Shown: piece by piece, positions 32,896 to 41,383 of the stretch
Layout: the number at the start of each line of letters is the position of its first letter
Position numbering within the stretch: position 1 is the first letter of the stretch
Source: Prorocentrum cordatum
Lineage: Eukaryota > Sar > Dinophyceae > Prorocentrales > Prorocentraceae
NCBI GenBank assembly: GCA_963575745.1
Contig: CAUYUJ010015265.1
Location: forward strand, 61,001-125,000
Length of the DNA: 64,000 bases
Direction: 5' to 3'
Position numbers and translations under genes: made by a program
Notes under the pieces: generated by a model
Told to the model about the DNA's origin: nothing
The model's input: the letters and a program-made list of their open reading frames with translations, nothing else
Databases searched by the model: none

Positions 32896-33305
32896 TTTAA
32901 ATATTCTGAGAGTTAATCATTCGTTTTGAGAACCAGTATTTGTCTCACGCGTAGTGGGCTATGCCGCGTCTGCCTGTCGGCATCGATGAGCAAGAGGAAT
33001 TCCGGCGCGGGGTGCAGCTAGTTGGCCGACCCGGCCCGGGCGGACAATGTGATGACCTGGGGTCGGTTTTTCGAAGATTCTGAGAGATTGTGAAATTCGT
33101 TTTGAGAACCCGTATTTTTCGCACCTATAGTGGGTTATGCCGCGTCTGCCAGTGGAATTCTCAGGTCCGTAGCTGCAGTATTTCTATGAAAACATTTGAA
33201 GCATCCGACTTTGGATGAGAACCAAACATTCCCCCCCCCCGAGGTTTTCAGCTCACGCTTGAGGAAGCTCCTTGCATGTGTTCCGACCAGCGCCGCGCGA
33301 GAAAA
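32896..33305 (+). repeat. Diverged M2 modules
   Basis: Two partial M2-type stretches are separated by CGGCGCGGGGTGCAGCTAGT and a CGACCCGGCCCGGGCGGACA start. The second shows GATGACCTGGGGTCGGTTTT and CACCTATAGTGGGTTATGCC. A C10 run (about 33231-33240) lies before GAGGTTTTCAGCTCACGC. The segment ends at GCGAGAAAAGAGCTC, the start of an HP flank. Confidence 0.6.
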
Positions 33306-33311
33306 GAGCTC

Positions 33312-33340
33312 TCCGTAGCCATTTTGGCTCAAGGCTCAAG
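33312..33340 (+). other. Dinoflagellate spliced leader plus 7-nt relict
   Basis: Bases 33312-33333 are the 22-nt spliced leader of dinoflagellate mRNAs (T then CCGTAGCCATTTTGGCTC, AAG), matching it at every position. They are followed directly by GCTCAAG at 33334-33340, a repeat of the leader's last seven bases. In dinoflagellates this leader is added to mRNA by trans-splicing and is not normally present at gene loci, so its presence in DNA marks reverse-transcribed mRNA. The tandem relict suggests two rounds of this. Confidence 0.9.
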
Positions 33341-33485
33341 CCGCATCGCGCGGACAGGAGATTTTGCCCCGCCAGATTTCGCTTCCCTCGTACATATCTG
33401 TGTACCCAACGGGTGATCTGCCGGCGTTGGATTGATTTCTCTGTCTGATCAGTTGTTCTTGCGTGCCCCTTCCTTGTGCGGCATC

Positions 33486-35183
33486 ATGACAGCGCAATTT
33501 TGTTCGATTAGTTCTGTTTCGACCAGTTGGAAAAGAAAAACGAGGAGAATCAAACTGGCGATTTGTAGACAAGCTGTATTTGATGTTATGCAGTTTAATG
33601 CTCGTGATCCATATTTTGTGGCTGATCCGAATACCTTCCCCGCGTTTGGCTGGTTTGATAACCTCGATGATTGTGCGCGAAACCCATGCCCGTTTCAGGG
33701 GAACTCGGAGGAGCAGGTCAATATATTGTTGAGTTCCTTATCGGTGCCAGAGCCGAAGACCAGTGAGAAAGACAAGAAATCGGACTTGCATCTGATTGGT
33801 GAAGTTGCTTATGTTGATTCGCATGACCTTTGGTCGCCGGCTGGGTCTGATTATTCGCAGAGACAGGAGAAGGAGGTTTCGTCACATCATGATGTTCCCG
33901 ATTCAAATGTTCCCGCTGTTGACCCAGGTGTTCTAAAAGAGGAGTTGCATGATGAGGAGTTGCAGGATGCGGGGTTGCAGAATGCGGAGTTGCTGAATGA
34001 GCAGTTGCATTATTCTCATCATACATATTATATGGCTTCACGCTCTGAAGTGTGCCACACTTCAGCTTCTGACGCAGACCCGGCTCGCCGTGGAAAGGAT
34101 TGGCAGGGGGATCTTAAGGATTTCAAGGACGAGGAGGAGGAGAATGTTCATGTTGAATATGTGGAGAGTTCTACGACAGTTGCTGCTGAAGAAGCGTCGC
34201 TTGCTTCTCAATCAAATGATGCTGTACTGCACGCATTTCCTTTGGATTATTCTTTGCACTCAGCTCCTTTGGATTATTTTCTGCACTCAGTTCCTGTGGA
34301 TTATTCTCGAGTGCAAAGGGAAGGTGGAGGCCCCGAGGCGCTGCCGTTGGCATCCTCGAAAACCCACGGAGAGTGCGAAGTTGACCAGCGTAAAGATAAC
34401 TGTGCCTCTTCTTCCCGGCTCTGTTCAGATGAGTTGCAGAGTAATCGATCTAAGTGTCAGGCTGCCAGGGACTGGGCCCGTGCCAATGACGATGCAGTTG
34501 CTCTTTGGCGGGAATTCGAACGGCTCCCGAAAGATGAGTTTCGGATCGAGGCGCTCAGGGCATACAAACTTCGAATGGGAATTGAGAGTCCCGAGGAGGC
34601 GCCGACTCCTGAGGAGGATGCTGGCCGTGGGAAAGGCCAGAGGCACCGCAGAAACAGGAGGCGGGCAAGGGCGAAGGCTCAGGCAGTTCTAATTGGCTCT
34701 TCTATGCCAAAGTCGGCCCATCAATCTACTTGCGATCCTCCCCAACCTCCGTCCTCTTTTCACGATTCAGTTTCTTCCGCTCTACCCGCCCCAATTGTGC
34801 CCTTGTTGCCCGAAGGCGACAAGGAGACGGAGGTGGATGAGTTGCATAACTATCAATCAGAGTGCGATGAGGACGCTGATTCGGATGCAGCCTCCCACGC
34901 ATGGGATAGAATGGCCACCCAGCGAGTGAGGGCAAATTTTTACTTGAAGCAGGCTGCTCTGCAACGTTTCTGTGAGGCTTTGCGCCGTGATGGGGAGGAG
35001 GACGCGGACATCCAGAGAACCTGTGGGCTGTGTCGGTTGGACAAGATGAGGATGCACCGTATTGCAGGGTGGTGCTTCGGACATTGGCGGTGCTTGACAT
35101 TCTACTCAAGTGTTGCTCAACGGTTGATGGAACAACGCTTGCAGAGCCACATTAGGAACCTCTGTGTAACCTTTTGGCCTTAA
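33486..35183 (+). CDS. Type-two element protein of unknown function
   Basis: The frame is open from 33432; the first ATG is 33486, giving 565 codons and a leader-to-ATG distance of about 150 bases. No domain is recognised. Visible parts: a start with aromatic residues (MTAQFCSISSVSTSW); an acidic middle; a run of near-repeats EELHDEELQDAGLQNAELL; three 9-residue repeats around LDYSLHSAP (27-bp DNA repeats at 34239-34319); a basic stretch KGQRHRRNRRRARAKAQ (about 34641-34690); and a C-terminal 155-residue region with CGLCRLDKM and HRIAGWCFGHWRC, which is also preserved in the copy at 27.4 kb. The basic stretch suggests nucleic-acid binding, as for ORF1 proteins of LINEs (inference). Confidence 0.65.
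   Translation: MTAQFCSISSVSTSWKRKTRRIKLAICRQAVFDVMQFNARDPYFVADPNTFPAFGWFDNLDDCARNPCPFQGNSEEQVNILLSSLSVPEPKTSEKDKKSDLHLIGEVAYVDSHDLWSPAGSDYSQRQEKEVSSHHDVPDSNVPAVDPGVLKEELHDEELQDAGLQNAELLNEQLHYSHHTYYMASRSEVCHTSASDADPARRGKDWQGDLKDFKDEEEENVHVEYVESSTTVAAEEASLASQSNDAVLHAFPLDYSLHSAPLDYFLHSVPVDYSRVQREGGGPEALPLASSKTHGECEVDQRKDNCASSSRLCSDELQSNRSKCQAARDWARANDDAVALWREFERLPKDEFRIEALRAYKLRMGIESPEEAPTPEEDAGRGKGQRHRRNRRRARAKAQAVLIGSSMPKSAHQSTCDPPQPPSSFHDSVSSALPAPIVPLLPEGDKETEVDELHNYQSECDEDADSDAASHAWDRMATQRVRANFYLKQAALQRFCEALRRDGEEDADIQRTCGLCRLDKMRMHRIAGWCFGHWRCLTFYSSVAQRLMEQRLQSHIRNLCVTFWP
34239..34319 (+). repeat. 27-bp in-frame repeat, three units
   Basis: Three adjoining 27-bp units start CCTTTGGATTATTCTTTGCA, CCTTTGGATTATTTTCTGCA and CCTGTGGATTATTCTCGAGT. 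They encode nine-residue repeats with the core P-L/V-D-Y. Confidence 0.85.
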
Positions 35184-35458
35184 CTGTGGCCTTAACTGGC
35201 GCCTGGCGCTGGATATACAACGTAAACATGAACTAGTCGGCCTCCACGGTTTCTTCGTTGGAGGGCGGTCTGTGGAAGTATATGCTGCTGATCGGCTGTT
35301 GCTTTGACCAATGCAGTAAAACGGCATTGTATGGCCGTGGAACACGTTTTGGGTAGCGTTTCAACCAGCTCTTACACCATTCTCTAACCTGTTCCAACGC
35401 CTTTGCATTCTCACATGTTGTGCTGCATCCTTTTCCTTGTTCCTGCATCCTATTCCGA

Positions 35459-35482
35459 TGCCTATGCCTCAGTGGCTCGGCA
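35459..35482 (+). other. 24-nt stem-loop in the type-two 3' region
   Basis: TGCCTATGCC, loop, GGCTCGGCA, followed by GTGTGATGATAAGAG. This is the same structure as at 28305, 28379, 32106 and 32228. It lies about 100 bases before the element's 3' end. Confidence 0.75.
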
Positions 35483-35584
35483 GTGTGATGATAAGAGGTG
35501 CCTTCTCTAGCTACCCTGTGCTCCGTTTGGGAGTCTTAGGGCTCAGCTGTCACAGCTGTCCGCGCCCTGACTCAAACTCAAAAA

Positions 35585-36399
35585 CCTGGTTGACGGTTTA
35601 CCGCCGGCTCCCAGTGCCGCGTCTGCCCGCCGAATCCTCAGGTCCGTAGTTGCAATATTATTGTCAAAAGACATGGAGAAACCGTCTCTGTATAAACCGA
35701 AAAATGTATTTTGCAAGTTTTCGCGCTGAGTCCGGAGGTGTCCTCCTGGCAATCTGAGCTCTACGTGGGTCCCGGCGGCAACCTGGTTGACGGTTCACCG
35801 CCGGCTCCCAGTTAAAGTCGGCTGGGTAAATATTGTGAGGGATTTGTCAGTTCGTGTTGACCATCCGTTCCGCACTTGTATTGGGTTAGGCCGCGTCTGC
35901 CTGTGAAATTCTCAGGTGCGTAGCTGCAGTGTGGCTATTCACTTGGCGGGGCCGTCGGTCGTCTGAATGCATTTTTCAAGATAAACATGGTTTCGCGAAT
36001 TTAGCTTATCAAGCAAGAAGCGATCCTGACATCTCTGATTTGCATTTGGATTCAGCAGATGATTTCGCGCTTGCTGGTTAAATTCTCAGGTTTGTAGCTA
36101 CAGTGTTACTATCAAATTATTGGAGGAACCGTCGCCGTCGGGATGCAATATTTCAAATACTGGAAACATCAATCTGAATCGGCAGAAGCTTGTCATACGA
36201 GGTGTATCAGGAGATATTCTTGAACTCCGTCATACATGTGCATGGAGTTGTGTGCGTGATAGCTGTTCCCTGTACTAAACTCGAGCAGGTCGAGAAACAT
36301 AATTATTCGCACCTGTAGTGCGTCCGCCAGTGAATTTCTCAGGCCCCTAGTTACAGTATAACTACCAAAAGACCTAGGGAAACAAACTTCGTATCATAC

Positions 36400-36401
<2 letters not shown>
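35585..36401 (+). repeat. HP right half, HP at 35756-35813, and diverged M2 series
   Basis: The target right arm is followed by three or more worn M2-like repeats recognised by CCGCGTCTGCC, TCTCAGG, GTAGCTGCAGT and GGAAACC/GGAGGAACC. An HP with flank GAGCTCTACGTGGG lies between the first and the next. A possible family B remnant (ACTAAACTCGAGC) is near 36275. No coding signal. Confidence 0.6.
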
Positions 36402-36440
<39 letters not shown>

Positions 36441-36447
36441 GTAGTTG

Positions 36448-36482
<35 letters not shown>
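36402..36482. repeat. AT dinucleotide microsatellite
   Basis: Two runs of TA repeats are separated by GTATATGTAGTTGTATGTA. The tract is nearly self-complementary and could extrude as a cruciform. Confidence 0.95.
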
Positions 36483-36484
<2 letters not shown>

Positions 36485-36552
36485 TGCGAGTTTTCAAGCC
36501 AACACTCGAGGAAGCGTTCTTCCCGGAATCTGAGCCCTAATTCGCGTGTCCA

Positions 36553-36604
36553 AAGCTCTACGATGGTCCTGGCGGTTACCTGGTTCACGGTTTACCGCCA
36601 GATT
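36553..36604 (+). repeat. HP hairpin, last plus-strand copy
   Basis: Flank AAGCTCTACGATGG, left arm TGGCGGTTACC, loop TGGTTCACGG, right arm TTTACCGCCA. Changes on the two arms compensate (CTGGCGG facing CCGCCAG), so the stem is kept although the sequence differs from other copies. Confidence 0.8.
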
Positions 36605-37390
36605 CTGTAATTAAGCATTCTGGCTTTTCTAGCTTCTCATGCGCCCCTTCCCAGCAACCGACACACTCGTGTTCCGCGTTCCCTTTCACTGCCCGGGTGT
36701 TCTCGAAGATCCCAAGGTGCCGCCTCGAGCCTGGCGCTAAAACTTTCTGATCTGCATTCTTAGCCCGATCCCATTCTATCGTCCATGTCCAAGTCTCATG
36801 TGGAAAAGACGTTAGCAGACAATTATTTCACTGTTCTGCCGTGTCCCCAATCGCCCATACATACGTGAAAGGCGGTCTCACCTCACATTAGTAGAAACTT
36901 TCGATAGCGCTCGCCATCCTGAATGCGCGACACCTGCGTCGCTGTGCGGGCGCTTCTTTCAATGCGAGCCCGAATCGCACTTGTGGAAATCTGTTCAAAC
37001 TCTGGTGACGCCACCCATGCAGTGATACTTGCCCGTTGATCCCACAACTTCTGGGATGGGGTTCCTGGCTGGAACAGAATGCGCAGCCGTCTGAATCCGA
37101 AGGCTTTGCTCGAGTTCTCCCTATCAGATGCCTCCTGACGAATCGAACTGTCAACCTCCGTCTCTCTTTTGCTTCAGCTTTCTGCATAAGTGATGATACT
37201 CTCTGGCTGGTGGGTCCAGCTTCTTTGGACTATCCCGATAGTTGGAGATGCGGCGACCATTGGCGTTTCTGGAACGCTGCGCAGACAACTTGCCGAGCAC
37301 TTAGCTGATGCCTCTGAATCTGCTACACATGGGGCGCGGTTCGCCTGCATGTCTCTTCCCTGCCTCGACAACGCTGCTAGCCTCTCCACA
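36605..37390. other. No recognised gene
   Basis: Base composition is mixed and open frames are short on both strands (up to about 99 codons). A short polypyrimidine stretch and several TCTG-rich patches occur. I see no domain, repeat or RNA gene. Confidence 0.5.
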
Positions 37391-37446
37391 ACTGGGAGCC
37401 GACGGTAAACCGTCAACCAGATTACCGCCGGGACCCTCGTAGAGCA
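37391..37446 (-). repeat. Inverted HP hairpin, rightmost copy
   Basis: It reads CTGGGAGCCGACGGTAAACC, then GTCAACCAGATTACCGCCGG, then GACCCTCGTAGAGC: a complete HP in reverse. No HP was found to the right of this point. Confidence 0.85.
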
Positions 37447-38399
37447 ACTGCTCCCGAGTGCCAATTTGTTTCACCTCGCTTCTAACGTGCTGGATGTTCC
37501 AAGACACTGCATGTAATCGTACTTGGATGGTCTTGTTCGTTTGTTTCCGCCTCCAGAGAGCTGCTCCATCGGATTCTTCTTTTCGACTTATTCTTCGTCA
37601 GAGTCCTCTGCGCTGTTGAGATCCTCTTTTCGAGATCTACCTGGCGTGCGTCTCTCCTTCCTGGCCGTGGCCTCCTCAGCTGAAGCACTGCCCTGTCCTG
37701 CCATCTCTGCTTCGATGATGCAACCTCAAGATATAATCTCGAAAGTACAGTATCGAACAATATCAGGAAGCAATATAAAGAGCACAGCATCGAACAAGGT
37801 CAAAGCAGACGAATGCCGCGCAATCTGAAGATATACTGCAGCTTGGATTCACGCCAATCACGTTACACAAAGCTTTCTATATAGCATCACAAGACAACCG
37901 GGAAATTCACAACCAAAAGAAAATGTGCTGCAAGTGGTGCTACACAAGAAAGGCAGCGTCTCAACACCGCGCGTCATGCGAATAGCAAAACACAACAACT
38001 CTCGGCAAAATGCCGCTCGAGGTGACCCCGGACGACGGCGCTCAGCCTCCAGATCCCGATGGTGGAGGAGACCCTGTTTTTTTGCGCTTTTGCGGGCAGC
38101 GTCACCACGTCCGACGTGGCTACCCGAGACGCACGAGCACTTGCCTGGCCTCTTGGAGGCTTTTTAAAGCAGAGAGTTCAGCGTCGGATATCGTACAGTC
38201 GGGAGGCAGAACGAGGGCAGCCTCGCACGCGCCTCCCCAAACGAGAGAGTCACGCTCTGCGGAAAAGCTTGCACACAGGGGTGTGTTAGGATAGTTAAAG
38301 AGGGGGTGCGCAGAGGAGGGAGTCAGAGCAGCCTAGATAATATCCGATGCCAACACCATGCTTGTCAACGCCTCCGTCGTGCTGTCCTCAGAGGGCGAC
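37447..38399. other. No recognised gene
   Basis: Frames of up to about 100 codons overlap on both strands without family resemblance. If the LINE-C fragment extends toward its 3' end, its remains should lie here, but I cannot identify them. Confidence 0.5.
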
Positions 38400-39220
38400 A
38401 TTGAAGCAATGTTTCTCTAACGGGCGACGATTGCGCGCAAATTCCACCCCGGATGTCGCCGCAGATCCCACGGCTGTGACTGCGGCTTCCTGCCGCCGAC
38501 AATCTTCAACAGAGAACTTCCCTCGAAGGCGTGCACTCTGTGAATCGACTCCTTATCCCCCGTACAACTTTCAGCATTATAGAGGAGAGTGGCTTGTATC
38601 ACACTGCAGAAACGCTTGAAACGCTTGATCAGGGGAACGCTGTGCTCTCTAAAATACCTTCATACCTGAGTTGACCATGAAAGGCCTTTCTCGCCGCCGG
38701 CAATCGGTTCTCAACATCTGTATGTCGGTTCGAATGGCACTCGACAGAAACCGAACTACCCATAACAGTCAACCCATATTGACTTTCCTGAAAGGTACAT
38801 CGTCTCCATCAAGTCGTAAATACAGCAGGGGATGCAGCGCCGAAGCCGATCACCTCGAGAGATTCCTTCTTCCAACTGAAACCCCATGCTTGAAAGCGTT
38901 GAGTCAAGCCTACGATTTGCCTCTGGAGCAGATCTGGGTCCGAGCCGAGAATATCAACGTTGTCAGCATAGATCATGTGATTTATCAGTGGCTGTTTTGT
39001 CGTGCGGTTTGGGTCGTCCGCGCCGGAGCGTGAGCGCGCGATGCGCGCGCGTGGTTCGGGTTGAAATATGATGCGAAGATCCTGCCGCAGCTGCTTTTGC
39101 AACCTTATGTCGCGATCTTAGACCCCTGAAGTTTCGCGTTGAATGGTTGCAGTTCTGATCCCGTTCTAGTATTTCAACCAGAGGCTGTCTGATCCAAACG
39201 GTTTTCAATCCTTCAATCAT
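38400..39220 (-). pseudogene. LINE-C reverse-transcriptase fragment
   Basis: On the minus strand, LINHMIYADNVDIL (codons about 39000-38955) followed by FQAWGFSWKKESLEVIGFG is the catalytic box and the following motif of a LINE-type reverse transcriptase. As in LINE-A, the second Asp of the xDD box is Asn. Further along the same strand (38602-38417), in a separate frame, LLYNAESCTGDKESIHRVHAFEG corresponds to the connecting region found in LINE-A (ALYCLETCTADTSSLHMLNAFEG). Frames are broken between the two parts. The upstream motifs with the first catalytic Asp are not visible. Confidence 0.65.
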
Positions 39221-40822
39221 GTTCGATCCGAGCAGGCCCTGCCTGGCATGAGCAACGGTCGCTTATTCGGGTTCAACGTGAGCAGACGCTGTGGTTGGAT
39301 GGTGTTGTACTTTTGGAGAGTGTCGGAACTAATCGTTGTGACATCGTAAATGGTGTGTTCGAATTAGCGAGCTCTAGGCGGCTCTGCTGCTTTGGAGTAT
39401 CAGAGGCTGACAGCTCAAGGGTGGCTTGTGCTCGTGGCCAGAATTTGCCTTTACACGCTGATTTGGTGATAGTGTAGGCAGAATGGGGAAATGCGTAATC
39501 AGGCAGGCTATCAATTCGGGTCGGTCGTGCCCGCAGGGAGATATTGAGGGGGGTAGGAAGGGGCACTATATCGCGGTCGACAGTGCAGGCGTATTCTCTT
39601 CCAGGTGGCATCGGGGCCTCATCAGGCTACCTGGTCCGCAACGCCCGCGACGAAGTCGAAGACGTTCGCTGTGTTCCCCGGCAATGAGCGCCCAATCGCT
39701 CCAGGTAGAGCCATGCAACCTGCCCGAAAAGACTTTTCTGCGCTTGCCACAATGGCATGCCACTGTAGGCGCTTCTCGTTGCCAGAATCCTCGGTCCCTT
39801 CAGGGCTTCGCAGAAGGGTCAGCAACTTCCAGCTGAAGTGCCCCGAGTCGGGAATTTTGACGACGAGCAGTGCCAGGAGCAATTTGAAAAACGCCCCGTG
39901 CTCGACGATCTGCGCTGACCCTTCTGCAGGAATCCATGAAAATGCACTGGCTGTTGCCGAGCAGGAGAAGGGCAGGTGCATGACCAACCCAGCGTGAATG
40001 CTAGCGCGACAAGGGACAGCGAACCATCACATCCGTCCAACACTGGCATAGCGCATTAGGTAGCTGTCCAAATCACCGTCGTTGCCTCTGGTCGGGCTGG
40101 CGCCTCGGGATCACATTGTGCGCGCGCCGTAACCATGACATGGGTGCGAGACACTTGAGAGAGGCAGGAGGTGGGATGGGGGATGGAAGAAGGAGGCAGA
40201 CTAGGACGGGCGGGAAAGGACGAGAGCAAACCCATATTTTATCAGCGATGCTGCAATCCACTTCCGCCCCAAGTCCCCTATGCCGTATCCCCTATCCCCA
40301 AGTCGCCTGAACCTCCTGACTGCCAAACCAGCACCCTCTGTGTTTGCCCCAGGCGGGCTCCTCGTTCTGATGAGGAGCTCCCTTGCGTCCTCCTATCAAG
40401 CAGTAAGGCATGCGACTAGGTGTCATCATATAGCTCAAAGCGGCGTCCAGCCAAATTCCCCATATGCTGAAGGACTGCCCCTCCTCTTGCGTGGGGGCGA
40501 GAGTTCTTTTTTGATTTCCCCCCTCCCTTCTATGCTTCATTTTGTCGCAGTTCCCAACAACATCACAAACGGTGGAGAAGTCTCAGGCACAACGTCCGGC
40601 CCGCGCCATTTTCACGCATGGGGGTTCGGCAGGGGGGGTGATGCGGAAGGCAATGGGGTGGGTGCGGAGGAAGAGGCATGGGCGGGGGAGGGGTGGCGAA
40701 GGGGGGGGGGAGGAGGAGGAGGGGGGCGAGCTCTGGAGGGGCTGTGGCCTAGATGCTCCGTCAGGCCCCGCGTGCAGGGGCCTGGGGGTCTCGGCGCGGC
40801 CAGCGCCGCCTCCAGGTCAAGC
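39221..40822. other. No recognised gene; possible LINE-B 5' region
   Basis: Frames of 60-130 codons lie on both strands. One minus frame (39987-39622, 121 codons) reads more protein-like than the rest but matches nothing I know. From about 40600 the DNA turns strongly G-rich and leads into LINE-B. Confidence 0.45.
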
Positions 40823-41383
40823 ATGCCCCGCTGGCTCCAGGAGGAGGCCGATGGCGACATCCTCTTCATCCAGGAGACGGGGGTCGCGCCAGGCGCCAGG
40901 GTGGGGGTCGAGCAGGCCTGCCGTCGCGGGGGCTGGTGGGCTCCTTTCACGGAAGCCAGGCGCACAGAGCGCGGAGGGTTGTCCTGTGGCGTGGGCGTCG
41001 CCTGCCGCGAGCATCTGGGCATCGGCTGGCCGCTTGCTGGCCCGCCGCTGCCAGCTGACCACATGGTAGCCCTCTGGATCAGCGCTGTGGTGCCAGGCGG
41101 CTTCCTCGCGGTCTCGCTCTACCTTGTGTCGGGCAGGAGGCTGGGCCCTGGGGTCAAGGTGCTACTGGCGCAGCTTGGCAAGTACCTCGAGGCGGTGCGG
41201 GTCCCGTATTGTCGGTGGCGACTGGAACTGCGCGTCGCAAGAGTTGGAGGCGTGGGGCTGGCCAGAACGCGTCTCGGGCTTCGTGTCCAGCTCGGGCGCG
41301 TCTACCTGCAGAGTGGGAGGCGGCGCGGAGATGGACTTCTTCGTGGCGGCAGGCGGCCTTGGAGCTTCGGTTCGGGGGGTTGA
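40823..41383 (+). pseudogene. LINE-B AP-type endonuclease (frameshifted)
   Basis: MPRWLQEEADGDILFIQETG contains the catalytic Glu (codon 40874) of exonuclease-endonuclease-phosphatase proteins. GGLSCGVGVACREHLG and ALWISAVVPGGFLAVSLYLV follow as core strands. Near 41200 the frame changes: VGGDWNCAS (Asp codon 41220) and EMDFFVAAGGL (Asp 41334) are in the frame that ends at 41657. It would nick target DNA to prime reverse transcription. Confidence 0.7.

Larger units (their letters stand above)
33312..35584 (+). mobile_element. Type-two retroelement, full-length spliced-leader copy
   Basis: The element starts with the spliced leader, immediately after the HP flank GAGCTC (33306-33311), and ends CTGACTCAAACTCAAAAACC at the HP right arm CTGGTTGACGG (about 35585). 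Length is about 2.27 kb, with one long frame and no reverse transcriptase. It is therefore either a non-autonomous partner mobilised by LINE-A-type enzymes, or the first cistron of a longer element carried as a separate mRNA. The left target half is reduced to GAGCTC. Confidence 0.8.

Noticed and set aside
773-37446. Regularly spaced HP copies considered as a CRISPR-like array
   Set aside because: Spacing is about 1 kb with satellite between, not short unique spacers, and the genome is eukaryotic.
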